Positions 47,050 to 58,739 of a stretch of DNA of 64,000 bases are shown one piece after another; the first letter of the stretch is position 1, and each line of letters begins with the position of its first letter. The DNA comes from Pseudevernia furfuracea. Lineage: Eukaryota > Ascomycota > Lecanoromycetes > Lecanorales > Parmeliaceae. Location of the stretch: positions 963,394 through 1,027,393 of the forward strand of contig JAIUPT010000035.1 of the NCBI GenBank assembly GCA_022315425.1, given 5' to 3'. Made by a program: the position numbers and the translations under genes. Below the pieces are notes generated by a model. The model was not told the DNA's origin and ran no database searches. It was given only the letters and a program-made list of their open reading frames with translations.

Positions 47050-47595
47050 ATGCACTATTCGAATATCAACTCGAACGACTTCAATATTCTCGATACGACT
47101 AATAATCAAGTTATTAATCTAATCGTCACGAAAGCTCTCGAACATATTTTTATAATTACGAATTTCGTGAATCTTCTCACTCGAGTCGTCGTAGATTTAA
47201 AATACTCTCGTTATTCTTTCGCGAATCGTTCGATGTTTATTATCTACGAAAAGATTTATTTTCGATCGATCAAAGACATCGAAAGAAGCGAAGTGCAGTC
47301 TCAAGACTATGATATTATTAATCTCGACTGTGTGATTAGAGAAGAGTGTGTAATAGTCACTCTGCGAAATGTCTTATATGTGCTCGATATGAACGTCAAC
47401 CTTCTCTCGATCGATAAACTTCTGAACTTCGACATCACTGTCTTCTTTTATAAGATAAAGTATATTCTTATCAAGAACGATCTGAAGCTTATTAATACTC
47501 GTAATCGTGATCTCTTCTTTTTGAATCTTTGTCAGAGTCGAAATAGTACTCTAATCGTCTATAGTGTGCTCTCGAATCTTATTTATCAACTCTGA
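47050..47595 (+). pseudogene. Copia protease / gag-pre-integrase fragment of element B
   Basis: A 181-codon stretch without a stop, the longest in the Copia copies. It contains RYSFANRSMFIIYEKI (just after the protease site) and VTLRNVLYVLDMNVNLLSID, the gag-pre-integrase signature. The protease site that should read DSG(C) is DLKY. Element A has stops at 38191-38193 (TAA for CAA) and 38422-38424 (TAG for CAG) in the aligned positions. Confidence 0.85.
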
Positions 47596-49046
47596 CATGC
47601 TCGTATAGGTTATTTGAGTTAGAACAATCTAAACAAGCTCTCAAATATGATCGTTGAGATGAACTTCATTAAGAACATTGCGAAGAAGTATATCTGCGAA
47701 TACTATATCATGAAACGTCAAAAGACTATCTCTTATAATAGTCTCACAGAGTCAGAAACGTAGTCTAACGAATTTGTTTATAGTAATCTCGTAGAATCTC
47801 TATTCCCTACTGAATTCAATAACTATAGATACTTTATAATATTTAAGAATGATTTTATCTCCTACTCTAAAGTGTACTATATTCGTTATAAGAATAAAAC
47901 GTTTGTTATATTCTTACGTTTTAAAGTCTTTCTAGAGTCACGAGACTATAAGATCTATCGTATTCGCCTCGACAATGAGAGAGAGTATATGTTTAAGATC
48001 TTTTTAAATTATCTTCTTCAGTGCGGAATTAGACAGAAGCTCACTGTATCTGAGAACCTCGAAATAAACGAGACGATTAAACGTTTTAAGCAGATCTTGC
48101 TATATAAAATATATTTCATATTATTAAGTTCTCAGCTCAACAAGTCTTTCTAATTCGAAATCGTGATCATCATCAATTATTTGATGATGCGATCCCTTAA
48201 CGTTCGAATCATTATAACGTCATTTGAGACTTTTCATTATCGAAAGCTCATTTTATTTCATCTGCGAACGATTGATTTTATCGTTTATGCGTTAAAGCGT
48301 ATTTAAAAGAAACTCGTAAATAAAAGCGAAAAGTGTGTTCTTCTGAGATATAAAGAGGAGTTTATTTTTCGTCTATATAATCTCATCAAGAAGAAGATTA
48401 TTCGAATTAATAATGTTTACTTCGTTAAGAAGCGTTTCTTGATTGTGAACTTCGAAGAAAAGACGAACGCTTATAAGTTCTCGATCAAGCGATAACGTCT
48501 TCATATATTAATATTCGCTATAAAGAAGACACTTGATGAACAGCGTATTATTAACATTTCGAAAGACATTATTCTTATTATGAAGTTCTCAACGACTGTA
48601 TCTGTATCTACAATAAACAGATCAAGATCAAATTTCTTATGATTAGCTGAAAAGTAGACGTCTACATCAAAGTCCTCGTCTCTCGCACGAGTCGTATTAT
48701 CGATCGCGTTCGCGCGAGTCTCTCGATTAATTGCTGCATTATTAGCTATCGAAAGAATAACTCGTTTTCTCACTGTCGTCGAAATGGTTCGCGAAGATCT
48801 CGAGCTAAGTGCGATTCAAAGGGTACTTCTTGATCATTTCGACACTACGATTTCGAATCTGCGAGATCTATCATCTAACCCTCTCTCGAGAACATTCGCG
48901 ACCTTTACGTTACTGACGAATTATGTCAATAAGTCGAATATTTTCGAGCCGACGATCTATTAATAGATTATTTTTAATCAACTCTCTCGTATACACTGAG
49001 AGCTCGCCATACAAGACGAATATAAATCTCTCATGAACAACAATAC

Positions 49047-49051
49047 TTAAT
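49047..49051. repeat. Target-site duplication of element C
   Basis: TTAAT left of C, repeated at 55540-55544. Confidence 0.9.
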
Positions 49052-49160
49052 TGTCAAGAATAGGTGGTAGGACACTTAGTTGTTAACTATAGAATGCTAC
49101 GAGAGTAAAGAGCGACTATGAGGATGCGCCTTAGCGCATCACGTGACCCGAATTTTGACA
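49052..49160 (-). repeat. 3' LTR of Copia element C (13 bp shorter)
   Basis: 109 bp, has only one CACGTG where its 5' LTR has two. Confidence 0.93.
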
Positions 49161-52100
49161 CTCCCCTTCGCTCGCATACTCAAAAATGCGAAAACACGAT
49201 TTTCGCACTTCGCGACGCAAAAAACCCCAATCGGGTTAGCGCGAAGTCCGGTTCACAAAAGTGAAGAAACCAAGTTCTGAAAACGACTATGTCAAATTCG
49301 AATCAAGTTCTGAAAACGACTATATCAAATTCGAAAACATGTAAAAATTCGTTCTAATTCTTTATACAAAACTTTCATTTTTCGAAAAAAAGGCGGTTTT
49401 TTGAAAGTTTTCTTTGAAATAAATCTGATGCACACTCAATTTCTATCAAAACGAAGTCGATGAATATATGAGAGGGTGAAACAAGAAGCAGTGAAAGAAA
49501 ATAGAAGATCTGACGTTCACAGATAAGGTGAATAGCGTTACTTCTCTGAAACTAACGACTTCAGATTAAAAGCAAGAGCGCTGAGGGTTAGTCTTTGACG
49601 CTGAGAGAATGTTCTGAAGCTGATTTCATCTCAAGGGCATCGCGAAAAGCAACGAATTTGTCGAGGCAGAGAGCTTTAATGAGATCGTCGATTATTTGTT
49701 TATCCGTGAATACGAATTGCATATTCACGGTGTCGTCGTTGACTTTTTCACGCACGAAATGATGAGCGATGTTAATGTGCTTGATGCGAGCATGGAACTA
49801 AGCGTTCTTGACGAGGGCAATTGCGCTCTAATTGTCGTCGAAGATTATAATGATCTTCGAGTCAGAGTTTCGAGATCGCAGAAGTTGATTGAGAAGAGTT
49901 TTTAGTCAAATAACTTCTTTGATAGTCAACGTTTGATCGATATACTCGGCTTCGCAAGTGAATAACGCGACGATGACTTAACGCTTTGATAATCAGCTGA
50001 TGACGTCGCTATCGACGTTGAATAGGTAGTCGAAGATAGATCTTCGAGTCGAGTCGTCAGCTCAATCGAAATCGATGTATCCGATGAGGGCTTGAAGGGA
50101 TTCTTTGTATATTAGTTCGTAGTGTATCGTGTCTCTAAGATATCGAAAGATTCGAATCACTGCATTTTAGTGTGTCTGGGTCGAATTGACTGAATAGCGG
50201 CTGATAAGAGAGATAGTATAGACGATATTAGAACGAGTTTTTAACATGACATATATAAGAGATCTCACGATAGATTGATAGTTCTCGCATAGCTTTCTCG
50301 AGATAACATAATTCTCTTTCACAGATTGTAGCTTACGACTAGTTTTCAGAGACGTAGAGACTAAATTGAGACTTTAATAATTGAAATGCTTTAAGAAACG
50401 AGTGACATAGACTGCTTGTCTCAGGCGAAGAATATCGACGATACGATCTCTTTTGACGATTATGTCTAAATAATAGACGTAAGGTTTTAAGTCGAACATG
50501 TGAAACTTGTCATTAAGGGCCTTTTTGATGCGCTGAATATCGATTTTACTAAGGTCGATAATTAATATATCGTTCATATAGAGGGCTATAATAATATTCT
50601 TCTTGACGTTCATAAAGACACTCTCGTTCGATTCGATGAATATTAGTTCGAGTTTCTTTATATACTTCGAGAAGTGCTGATATCAAATTCTAAGAAATTG
50701 CTTAAGTTCATAGAGAGTCTTATTTAGCTTATAAACTTTAATGTCGTCCTTGCTGAAATCATCGAACTATCGCACATAAATCGTCTCTTAAACGTTATCG
50801 TAGAGAAAGACGATTTTGACGTTCATTTATTTCACGTTCTAGTTTAGAGTCGCTGTTAGAACAAAGATCGTCTTATAACTCATAGACTTAATCACTGAGG
50901 CGAACGTGTTATAATAGTCACGACCCTTCTATTGTTCGAATTCTCGAATCACTCAACGAGTCTTATAACGAGTGACTTCCTCAGCGAGACCTCGCTTCAC
51001 GATATAAATTCAGCGACCTCTTAGAATATAAGCATCTGAAGGCGTCTGAATCAGATATCAAGTATTGTTGTTTATAAGAGATTTGTATTCGTCTTATATG
51101 GCGAGCTCTCAGTGTATACGAGAGAGTTGATTGAAAATGATCTGTTGATAGGTCGTCGGCTCGAAAATATTCGGCTTATTAACATGATTCGTTAGTAACG
51201 CAAAGGTCGCGAATGTTCTCGAGAGAGGGTCAGGTGATAGATCTCGTAGATTCGAAATCGTAGTGTCGAGATAATTAAGAAGTACTCTTTGAATCGCACT
51301 TAGCTCGAGGTCTTCGCGAACTATTTCGACGACAGTGAGGAAACGAGTTATTCTTTCGATAACTGATAATACAGTAATTGATCGAGAGACTCGCGCGAAC
51401 GCGATCGATGATACGACTCGTGCGAGGGACGAGGGCTTTGATATAGACGTCTGCTTTTCAGCTGATTATGAGAAATTTGATCTTGATCTGTTTATTGCAG
51501 ATGCAGATGTAGTCGTTGAGAACTTCATAATAAGAATAATATCTTTCGAAATGTTAGTAATACGCTGTTTATTAAGTGCCTCCTTTATAGCGAATATTAA
51601 TATATGAAGACGTTGTCGCTTGATCGAGAGCTTATGAGCGTTCGTCTTTTCTTCGAGATTCACAATCAAGAGACGCTTCTCAACGAAGTGAACATTATTA
51701 ACTCGAATAATCTTCTTCTTAATGAGATTATATAGACGAAAAATGAACTCCTCTTCATAACTTAAAAGAACACACTTTTCGCTTTTATTCACGAGTTTCT
51801 TTTAAATACGCTTTAATGCATAGACGATGAAATTAATCGTTCGCAGATGAAATAAAATGGGCTTTCGATGATAAAAAGTCTCAAATAACGTTATAATGAT
51901 TCGAACGTTGGAGGATCGCAACATCAAATAATTGATGATGGTCACGATTTCAGGTCAAAAAGACTTGTTGAGCTGAGAACTTAGTAGTATAAAATGCATC
52001 TTATATAACAAGATCTGTTTAAAACGTTCGATCGCCTCGTTTATTTCGAAGTTTCTAGATACAGTGAGCTTCTGTCTGATTCCGCACTAAAGAAGATAAT

Positions 52101-55100
52101 TTAAAAAGGCCTTGAACATATACTCTCTCTTATTGTCGAGGCGAATACGACAGATCTTATAGCTTCGTGACTCTAGAAAGGCTTTGAAACGTAAGAACAT
52201 AACAAACGTTTTACTCTTATGACGAATGTAGTACACTTTAGAGTAGAAGATGAAATTATTCTTAAATGTTATAAAGTATCTATAGTTATTAAATTCAGTA
52301 AGGGATAGAGGTTCTACGAGATCACTATAAATAAATTCGTTAGGCTGCGTTTCTAACTCTATAAGACTATCATAGAAAACAGTCTTCTGACGTTTCATAA
52401 TATAATATTCGCAGATATACTCCTTCGCAATGTTCTTAATGAAGTTCATCTTAACGATTATATTTAAAAGCTTATTTAGATTGTTTTGACTTAAATAACT
52501 TATGCGAGCATGTCAGAGTTAATAAATAAGATTCGAGAACACACTATAGACGATTAGAGCACTGTTTCGACTCTATCAGAGATTCAAAAAGAAGAGATCA
52601 CGATTGCGAGTATCGATAAGCTTTAGATCGTTCTTAATAAGAGTGCACTCTATCTTATAAAAGAAGATAGCGATATCGAAGTTCAGAAGTTTATCGATCG
52701 AGAGAAGATTGACGTTCATATCGAATATATATAAGACATTTCGTAGAGTGACTGTTACACACTCTTCTCTAATCACACAGTCGAAATTAATAATATTATA
52801 GTCTTAAGACTGCACTTCGCTTCTCTCGATATTCTTGATCGATCGAGAATAAATCTTTTCGTAGATAATGAACATCGAACGATTCGCGAAAGAATAACGA
52901 GAGCAGTCTGAATCTACGACGACTCGAATAAGGAGATTTACGAAATTCGCAGTCATGAGACTATGTTCGAGAACTTTCGTGACGATTAGATTAATGACTT
53001 GATCATCAGTCGCATCGAGGATATTGAAGTCGTTCGAGTTAATATTCGAATAGTATATAATGAAGTTCAGTTTCTTTAAAAAGACATAATTGACATTGAG
53101 ATAATCGTTCTTCTCTGAAGCAGAGATATTAAAAGACGTCTCTTCGATGCGCTTGCGCTTATTGCTTAAGAGTTTATTCTCGAAGTCGAAGATCTTTATC
53201 TTCTTCTTCTTTTCCTCTTTCGTTATGAATTTCTCAGACTTGAGATAAGAGAACTTGATTTAACATTTAATAGAGAGATATCTAAATTTGCGATTAGCTG
53301 TCTTACACGAAGAACAGATCTCACGATTGATGTTAGAGTCGTCGAGGTTATTAAAAGCAGCTTGTTTGTCTTTGCTCTTATCGTTACGAACGATATATAT
53401 GATTAGTTCTTCTTCTTTGAAGGAGATTCTAACTTCTTCGTTCACGGCGATCACGACAATCTCTTAAAACTTGACGAACTTGTTCTTAAAGAGATCATGA
53501 TTTTGAGTATAACTTAACTTGAATATGTCGTAAGAGTCGTCAAGTTTCATAAGGAAAATTAGAATTCGCAGAGGCTTCGAAATGACGAGGGATTTATGAA
53601 GGCTGATAATGTCGAAGATGACCTTACGAAAGTTCTTTTTATATTAACGAACTCTCTCTTCTTCAAGAGTGAGATCGAATATTCGACGCATTAGTTCTCT
53701 ATAGAGACTCGTGTTCTTAGACTAATAGTTCTTGATTAGAGCATCGAGTATAATCTGAGAGTCTTTATCGTCGAATTCGACTTCGACGAGTTCGCGATCG
53801 TTATTCTCGAGACGATAAAAGATAGCGATATAGACTCTATAACTAATGATCGTATTAAAGAAAACAAGATTGTTGAGCATCAATTAATTGTTGATATTCT
53901 GCTTTCATCGACGATATTTCAGATTGAACTTTAAAATAATAATGAAGTTTAGAGAGAAAGCGCTTTCCTCTTCGAGAGAGTTAGTCGTTAAAACTATTAG
54001 AGCTGATATGTTTCTTGCGACGCCTTATGCGCTTGATTCTTCGTCGATTATAGATGCTGAGAGTTATTGAGAAGGTTTTTAAGAGCGACACGTACGATAT
54101 GAATAGTAACGACGATGATGTTCAAACGAAAGACTTAGCTTAAGAGATGACTGAGACGATAGAGAATGAAGGTCTTGAAGTCGAAGAAGTCGAAGTCGAA
54201 GAAGTGAGATTCAGAGAACTTTTGACACGAAGATCGAATAACTTAGTGTCACTTGAGGCACTGAGAGTGTCTTCGCTGACTTCGAATTAAAAGTCGATAT
54301 TGTTAACGTTCGCGAAAGTAGTGAGAGTGAAATAGATGCTCTGATCTTCGTTAAAGTTCTCGAGAGTCTTATCGATATCTGATAACTTTTGCTGTTAATC
54401 TTCGAGTTCTTACACGAGAAATAAGAAGTGCTTATGCTTAAATCTTCGATAGATATGAACGATATTATTGAGATAAAAGATACTTAGAGATAAGAAAGAT
54501 TTAAATTGATCTAATTTTCGCTGAGACTGTATCGAAGACAATTATTAAAGACGTGTAAATCTTCGAAGGGGAATAACGTTCTTCTTATGCTGAGTCTTCG
54601 ATAGAAACTCGAATTTAGAATAGTCGCTTCGATGACTGTCGTCGTGAGATGAAGTCATATTCGACGATAGAATAAAGTCGAATAACGATAAAAAGAATTC
54701 GATAACTGAGTCTCAGTTCTCTTCTTTAGAGGACTTGTGAGGTCGAAAGATTTATCTTAATAAGAAATCCTTGTTGTTTTGACTCTTAACAGACGTATAC
54801 GCGCTCTGAGTGAAGATTTGTCGATGGCTGAGTCTCAGCTCTCTTCTTTAGAGAACTTATGAGATCGAAAGATCTATCTCAACAAGAAATTCTTGTTGTT
54901 TTGACTCTCAACAGACGTATACGCGCTCTGAGTAGAGGTTTGTCGATAACTAATCAACTTTGAAGTGTGATTAGACGATTTAATGCTGAAGTTCAGCCTC
55001 TTAAGTCGTCACAATTAATTCGATTCACGTAAACGCTTTATCAACGTTAAAGCGATATACATCGCGAGAGAAATGTTCTCGTTAAACGTGTTTAACGTGT

Positions 55101-55404
55101 CTCACGCAGGGAAGCTGACAATGTTTCAGAGACCTTAATGAAATTCGATCGCACGATCGTATAGCGAGTTCGACGTTCGACGTTCGATTAGATTCGATAT
55201 GTCGAGGGTCGATTTGCGATAGGACTCTCAGCCTTTCGAATTTCAAAGACGATCATTTTATAGAGGACAATACCCACCTCAAGAAGATTGAAAAACAGAG
55301 TCTCATAGCTGTCGCGGCGTTCATTGCGATGAACTCGTGATGCTTAGAGGTCACTGTGACTCTGATAGACATAGGGTATAAGTGAAACAGTCGTCGAGCA
55401 AGTT

Positions 55405-55417
55405 CGGGCTCATAACC
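55405..55417 (-). promoter_or_regulatory. Primer binding site of element C
   Basis: GGTTATGAGCCCG on the minus strand, directly adjacent to the 5' LTR, identical to the PBS of element E although the two belong to different families. Confidence 0.8.
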
Positions 55418-55539
55418 TGTCAAGAATAGGTGATAGAACACTTAGTTGTTAACTATAGAATGCTACGAGAGTAAAGAGCGACTATGAGAATGCGCCTTAG
55501 CGCATCACGTGACCATGTCACGTGACCCGAATTTTGACA
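55418..55539 (-). repeat. 5' LTR of Copia element C
   Basis: 122 bp with two CACGTG palindromes; TTAAT to the right. Confidence 0.95.
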
Positions 55540-57406
55540 TTAATATCTAATTCAGACGCCTTTAGATGCTCATATTTTAAGAGATCGCTGAATTTATATC
55601 GTGAAGCGAGACCTCGCTGAAAAAGTCACTCGCTATAAGATTCGCTAAGTGATTCGAGAATTCGAATAATAAAAGAATCGTGACTATTATGACACGTTCG
55701 TCTCAGTGATCAAGCTTATAAATTATAAGACGATCTTTGTTCTAATAGCGATCCTAAACTAAGACGTGAAACAAATGAACGTTAAAATCGTCTTTCTCTA
55801 CGATAACGTTTAAGAGACGATTTATGTGCGACAGCTCGATAATTTCAACAAGGACGATATCAAAGTTTATAAATTAAATAAGGTTCTCTATGAACTCAAG
55901 CAATCTCTTAAAATTTGATATCAATACTTCTCGAAATATATAAAGAAACTCGAATTAATACTCATCGAATCGAACGAGAGTATCTTTATAAACGTCAAGA
56001 AGAGTATTATTGTAGCTCTCTATATGAACGATATATTAATTATCGATCTCAGCAAAATCGACATTCAGCGCATCAAAAAGGCTCTTAATAACAAGTTTCA
56101 CATGTTCGACTTGAGATCTTGCGTCTATTATTTAGACATGATCGTCAAAAGAAATCGTATCGTCGATATTCTTCGTCTAGGACAAGCAGTCTATGTCACT
56201 CGTTTCTTAAAGCATTTTAATTATTAAAGTCTTAATTCAGTCTCTACGTCTCTGAAAATTAGTCGCAAGTTACAATCTGCGAAAGAGAACTATGTTGTCT
56301 CGAGAAAGCTATGCGAGAACTATTAATCTATCGTGAAATCCCTCATATATGTTATATTAAAAACTCGTTCTGATATCGTCTATACTGTCTCTCTTGTTAG
56401 TCGCTATTTAGTTAATTCGACTCAGACACACTAAAATGCAGTGATTCGAATCTTTCGATATCTTAGAGACACGATGCATTACGAACTAGTGTATAAAGAA
56501 TCCCTTCAAGCCCTCATCGAATACATCGATTTCGATTGAGCTAACGACTCGACTCGAAGATCTATCTTCGACTATCTATTTAACGTCGATAGCGACGTCA
56601 TTAGCTGATCATCAAAGCGTCAAGTCATCGTCGCGTTATTCACTTGCGAAGTCGAGTATATCGATTAAACGTTGATTATTAAAGAAGTTATTTGATTAAA
56701 AACTCTTCTTAATCAACTTCTGCGGCCTCGAGACTCTGACTCGAAGATCATTATAATCTTCGACGACAATTAGAGCGCAATTGCCCTCGTTAAGAACGCT
56801 TAGTTTCATGCTCACATCAAACACATTGATATCGCTCATTATTTCGTGCGTGAAAAAGTCAATAACGATATCGTGAATATGCAATTCGTACTTACGGATA
56901 AACAAATAATCGACGATCTCATTAAAGTTCTCTGTCTCGACAAATTCGTTGTCTTTCGCGATGTTCTTGAGGTGAAATCAGTCTCAGAACATCCTCTCAG
57001 CGTCAAAGACTAATTCTTAGCGCTCTTGCTTCTAATCTGAAGTCGTTAGTTTTAGAGAAGTAACGCTATTCACCTTGTCTATAAACGTCAGATCTTTAGT
57101 TTTCTTTCACTGCTTCTTGTTCCACCCTCTCATATATTCATCGACCTCGTTTTGATAGAAATTTGATATGCATCAGGTCTATTTCAAAGAAAACTTTCAA
57201 AAAACCGCCTTTTTTCGGAAAATGGAAGTTTTATATAAAGAACCAGAACGGATTTTTACATGTCTTCGAATTTGACATAGTCGTTTTTAGAACTTGATTT
57301 CTTCACTTTTGTGAATCGGATTTCGCGCTAACCCGATTGGGGTTTTTTGCGTCGCGAAGTGCGAAAATCGTGTTTTCGTATTTTTGAGTATGCGAGCGAA
57401 GGGGAG

Positions 57407-57515
57407 TGTCAAAATTCGGGTCACGTGATGCGCTAAGGCGCATCCTCATAGTCGCTCTTTACTCTCGTAGCATTCTACAGTTAACAACTAAGTGTCCTAC
57501 CACCTATTCTTGACA
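57407..57515 (+). repeat. 3' LTR of Copia element B (13 bp shorter)
   Basis: 109 bp with a single CACGTG; preceded by purine tract, followed by AGTCT. Confidence 0.93.
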
Positions 57516-57520
57516 AGTCT

Positions 57521-58550
57521 TATGTTTAAAAGATTTAACGTCGCGAATCTTTAGTGACGAGATCATTTTGAAAACGATAGTGTTCGATATCTGTTGAAAT
57601 TTTTAAGCTCTGTTAATAAGACTAACTTCATATTTAGTGTCTAAACAAATGTCTTTCTCGTATTGTGTTGACGTCAATGTCACATTAATTATTACGTAAG
57701 TTCAGCTTCGAAAAGCGAATTCTGTTTCGAGCTTATTGTCGATAAAATCGAACTTGACAATTCTTAACTTTGACTTCGACGATTTTCTCGAGATCAAGAT
57801 CGAAGAATTCTTTAAAAGCGGGATCAAGATTGTCTCGTCGTTATTGACTTATATTAATATTGTCCTATCGAAATAGTCTGCTCACAAATGCTTATATAAC
57901 TTTATCTTTAAGAAAAAGCTTTTCTCGCAATGACGATAATAGATCTCGATTTCGACGAAGTCTATAAACTATTCTTCGTGACTAAATAAGTAATCTAAGT
58001 AATATATCTTATTTTCTTATTCATCTTCGTCGATAAAGTAAGAGAATTCTATTTCTATAATTTCTTTCGAAGAAAAGATATGATCGTCTTATTAAGAATC
58101 TTTAATATTCTTATCTGCGACAGTCTAATAGATAGCGATCTTAGAACGTTGCTACTAAGATTGTTAATTCTTTTGAAAGTCTCGATTCTAAAAGTCTTGA
58201 TTTTCGTCTTTTTTTAAGAATTGATTATCGATCTGAGAGCGATTCGAAGACGTCGAATTTAATTCGTTTGACGAGGCGATAATCTATAGAGACTGGCGAG
58301 ACGATAATAGTTCTTGATGAGACTGAAAGTTTGATTGCTGAGCATTTTGTTATTATTAATTTGAGTAAGTATTTGAACTATAGTTTTGACGAGAAAAGAA
58401 ATTTTAATAATAAGATCTAAAGAATTAATTGTTATTAAAATACGATTATTAATCAAATTTAGAGCCCTGCTGCCGAGATTGTGATTAATTATAATTTTAA
58501 TTTTGTCGACCTTGATTTGGTCGCTACTGAAGAACTTAACGATAATTCAT
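57521..58550 (-). mobile_element. 5' part of the Gypsy retrotransposon: gag end and protease active site
   Basis: On the minus strand the last ~50 codons before 57516 read YVIINVTLTSTQYEKDICLD, then TKYEVSLIN and IRDVKSFKHKT, and continue in frame into SKYITQDLYF at 44568 when B and one AGTCT are removed. The retropepsin site expected as DTG is DTK (57641-57633). Upstream sequence to about 58,550 is probably gag but has too many stops to confirm. The boundary with the pogo element is approximate. Confidence 0.7.
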
Positions 58551-58739
58551 TTCAAATCACGTGTCTTTCTTTACTCGATTTCACCAGAAAGTGCATTATT
58601 TCGAGAAGTGCATCACTTTAAAATTCGATAAATTCGAGGAATATCAAAATATTAACATTCTATCAAAATTGTATAGCAACTTAGCACAGTCATGTTAAAA
58701 GAGACTAGATTTTACGAATAAATTAAATAAATATCTTCA

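Larger units (their letters stand above)
49052..55539 (-). mobile_element. Copia retrotransposon C (minus strand), complete but RIP-degraded, inserted in B
   Basis: 6488 bp. In element sense the 5' LTR is 55539-55418, PBS GGTTATGAGCCCG is 55417-55405, and the 3' LTR is 49160-49052. Protease reads DSDC where DSGC is expected (near 52930-52910). Integrase lies about 52450-51900, RT about 51200-50370 with YMND (Asn 50574-50572), RNase H about 49990-49640. The 3' non-coding part has a 33-bp direct repeat (as in A) absent from B and D. The interrupted B sequence resumes correctly when C and one TTAAT are removed. Confidence 0.93.
44569..57515 (+). mobile_element. Copia retrotransposon B (plus strand), inserted in Gypsy and itself split by element C
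   Basis: Same family as A. 5' LTR 44569-44690, 3' LTR 57407-57515, duplication AGTCT. About 6.45 kb without C (49052-55539 plus TTAAT). PBS GGTTATGAGCTCG at 44691-44703. It is less damaged than A in the protease/pre-integrase region (open 47050-47595). RT motif C is YMND (Asn 56027-56029). RNase H lies about 56600-56980 and is followed by a 3' region with purine tract AAGGGGAG (57399-57406). A ~127-bp tandem duplication in gag (about 45160-45415) is shared with C but absent in A. Confidence 0.93.
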
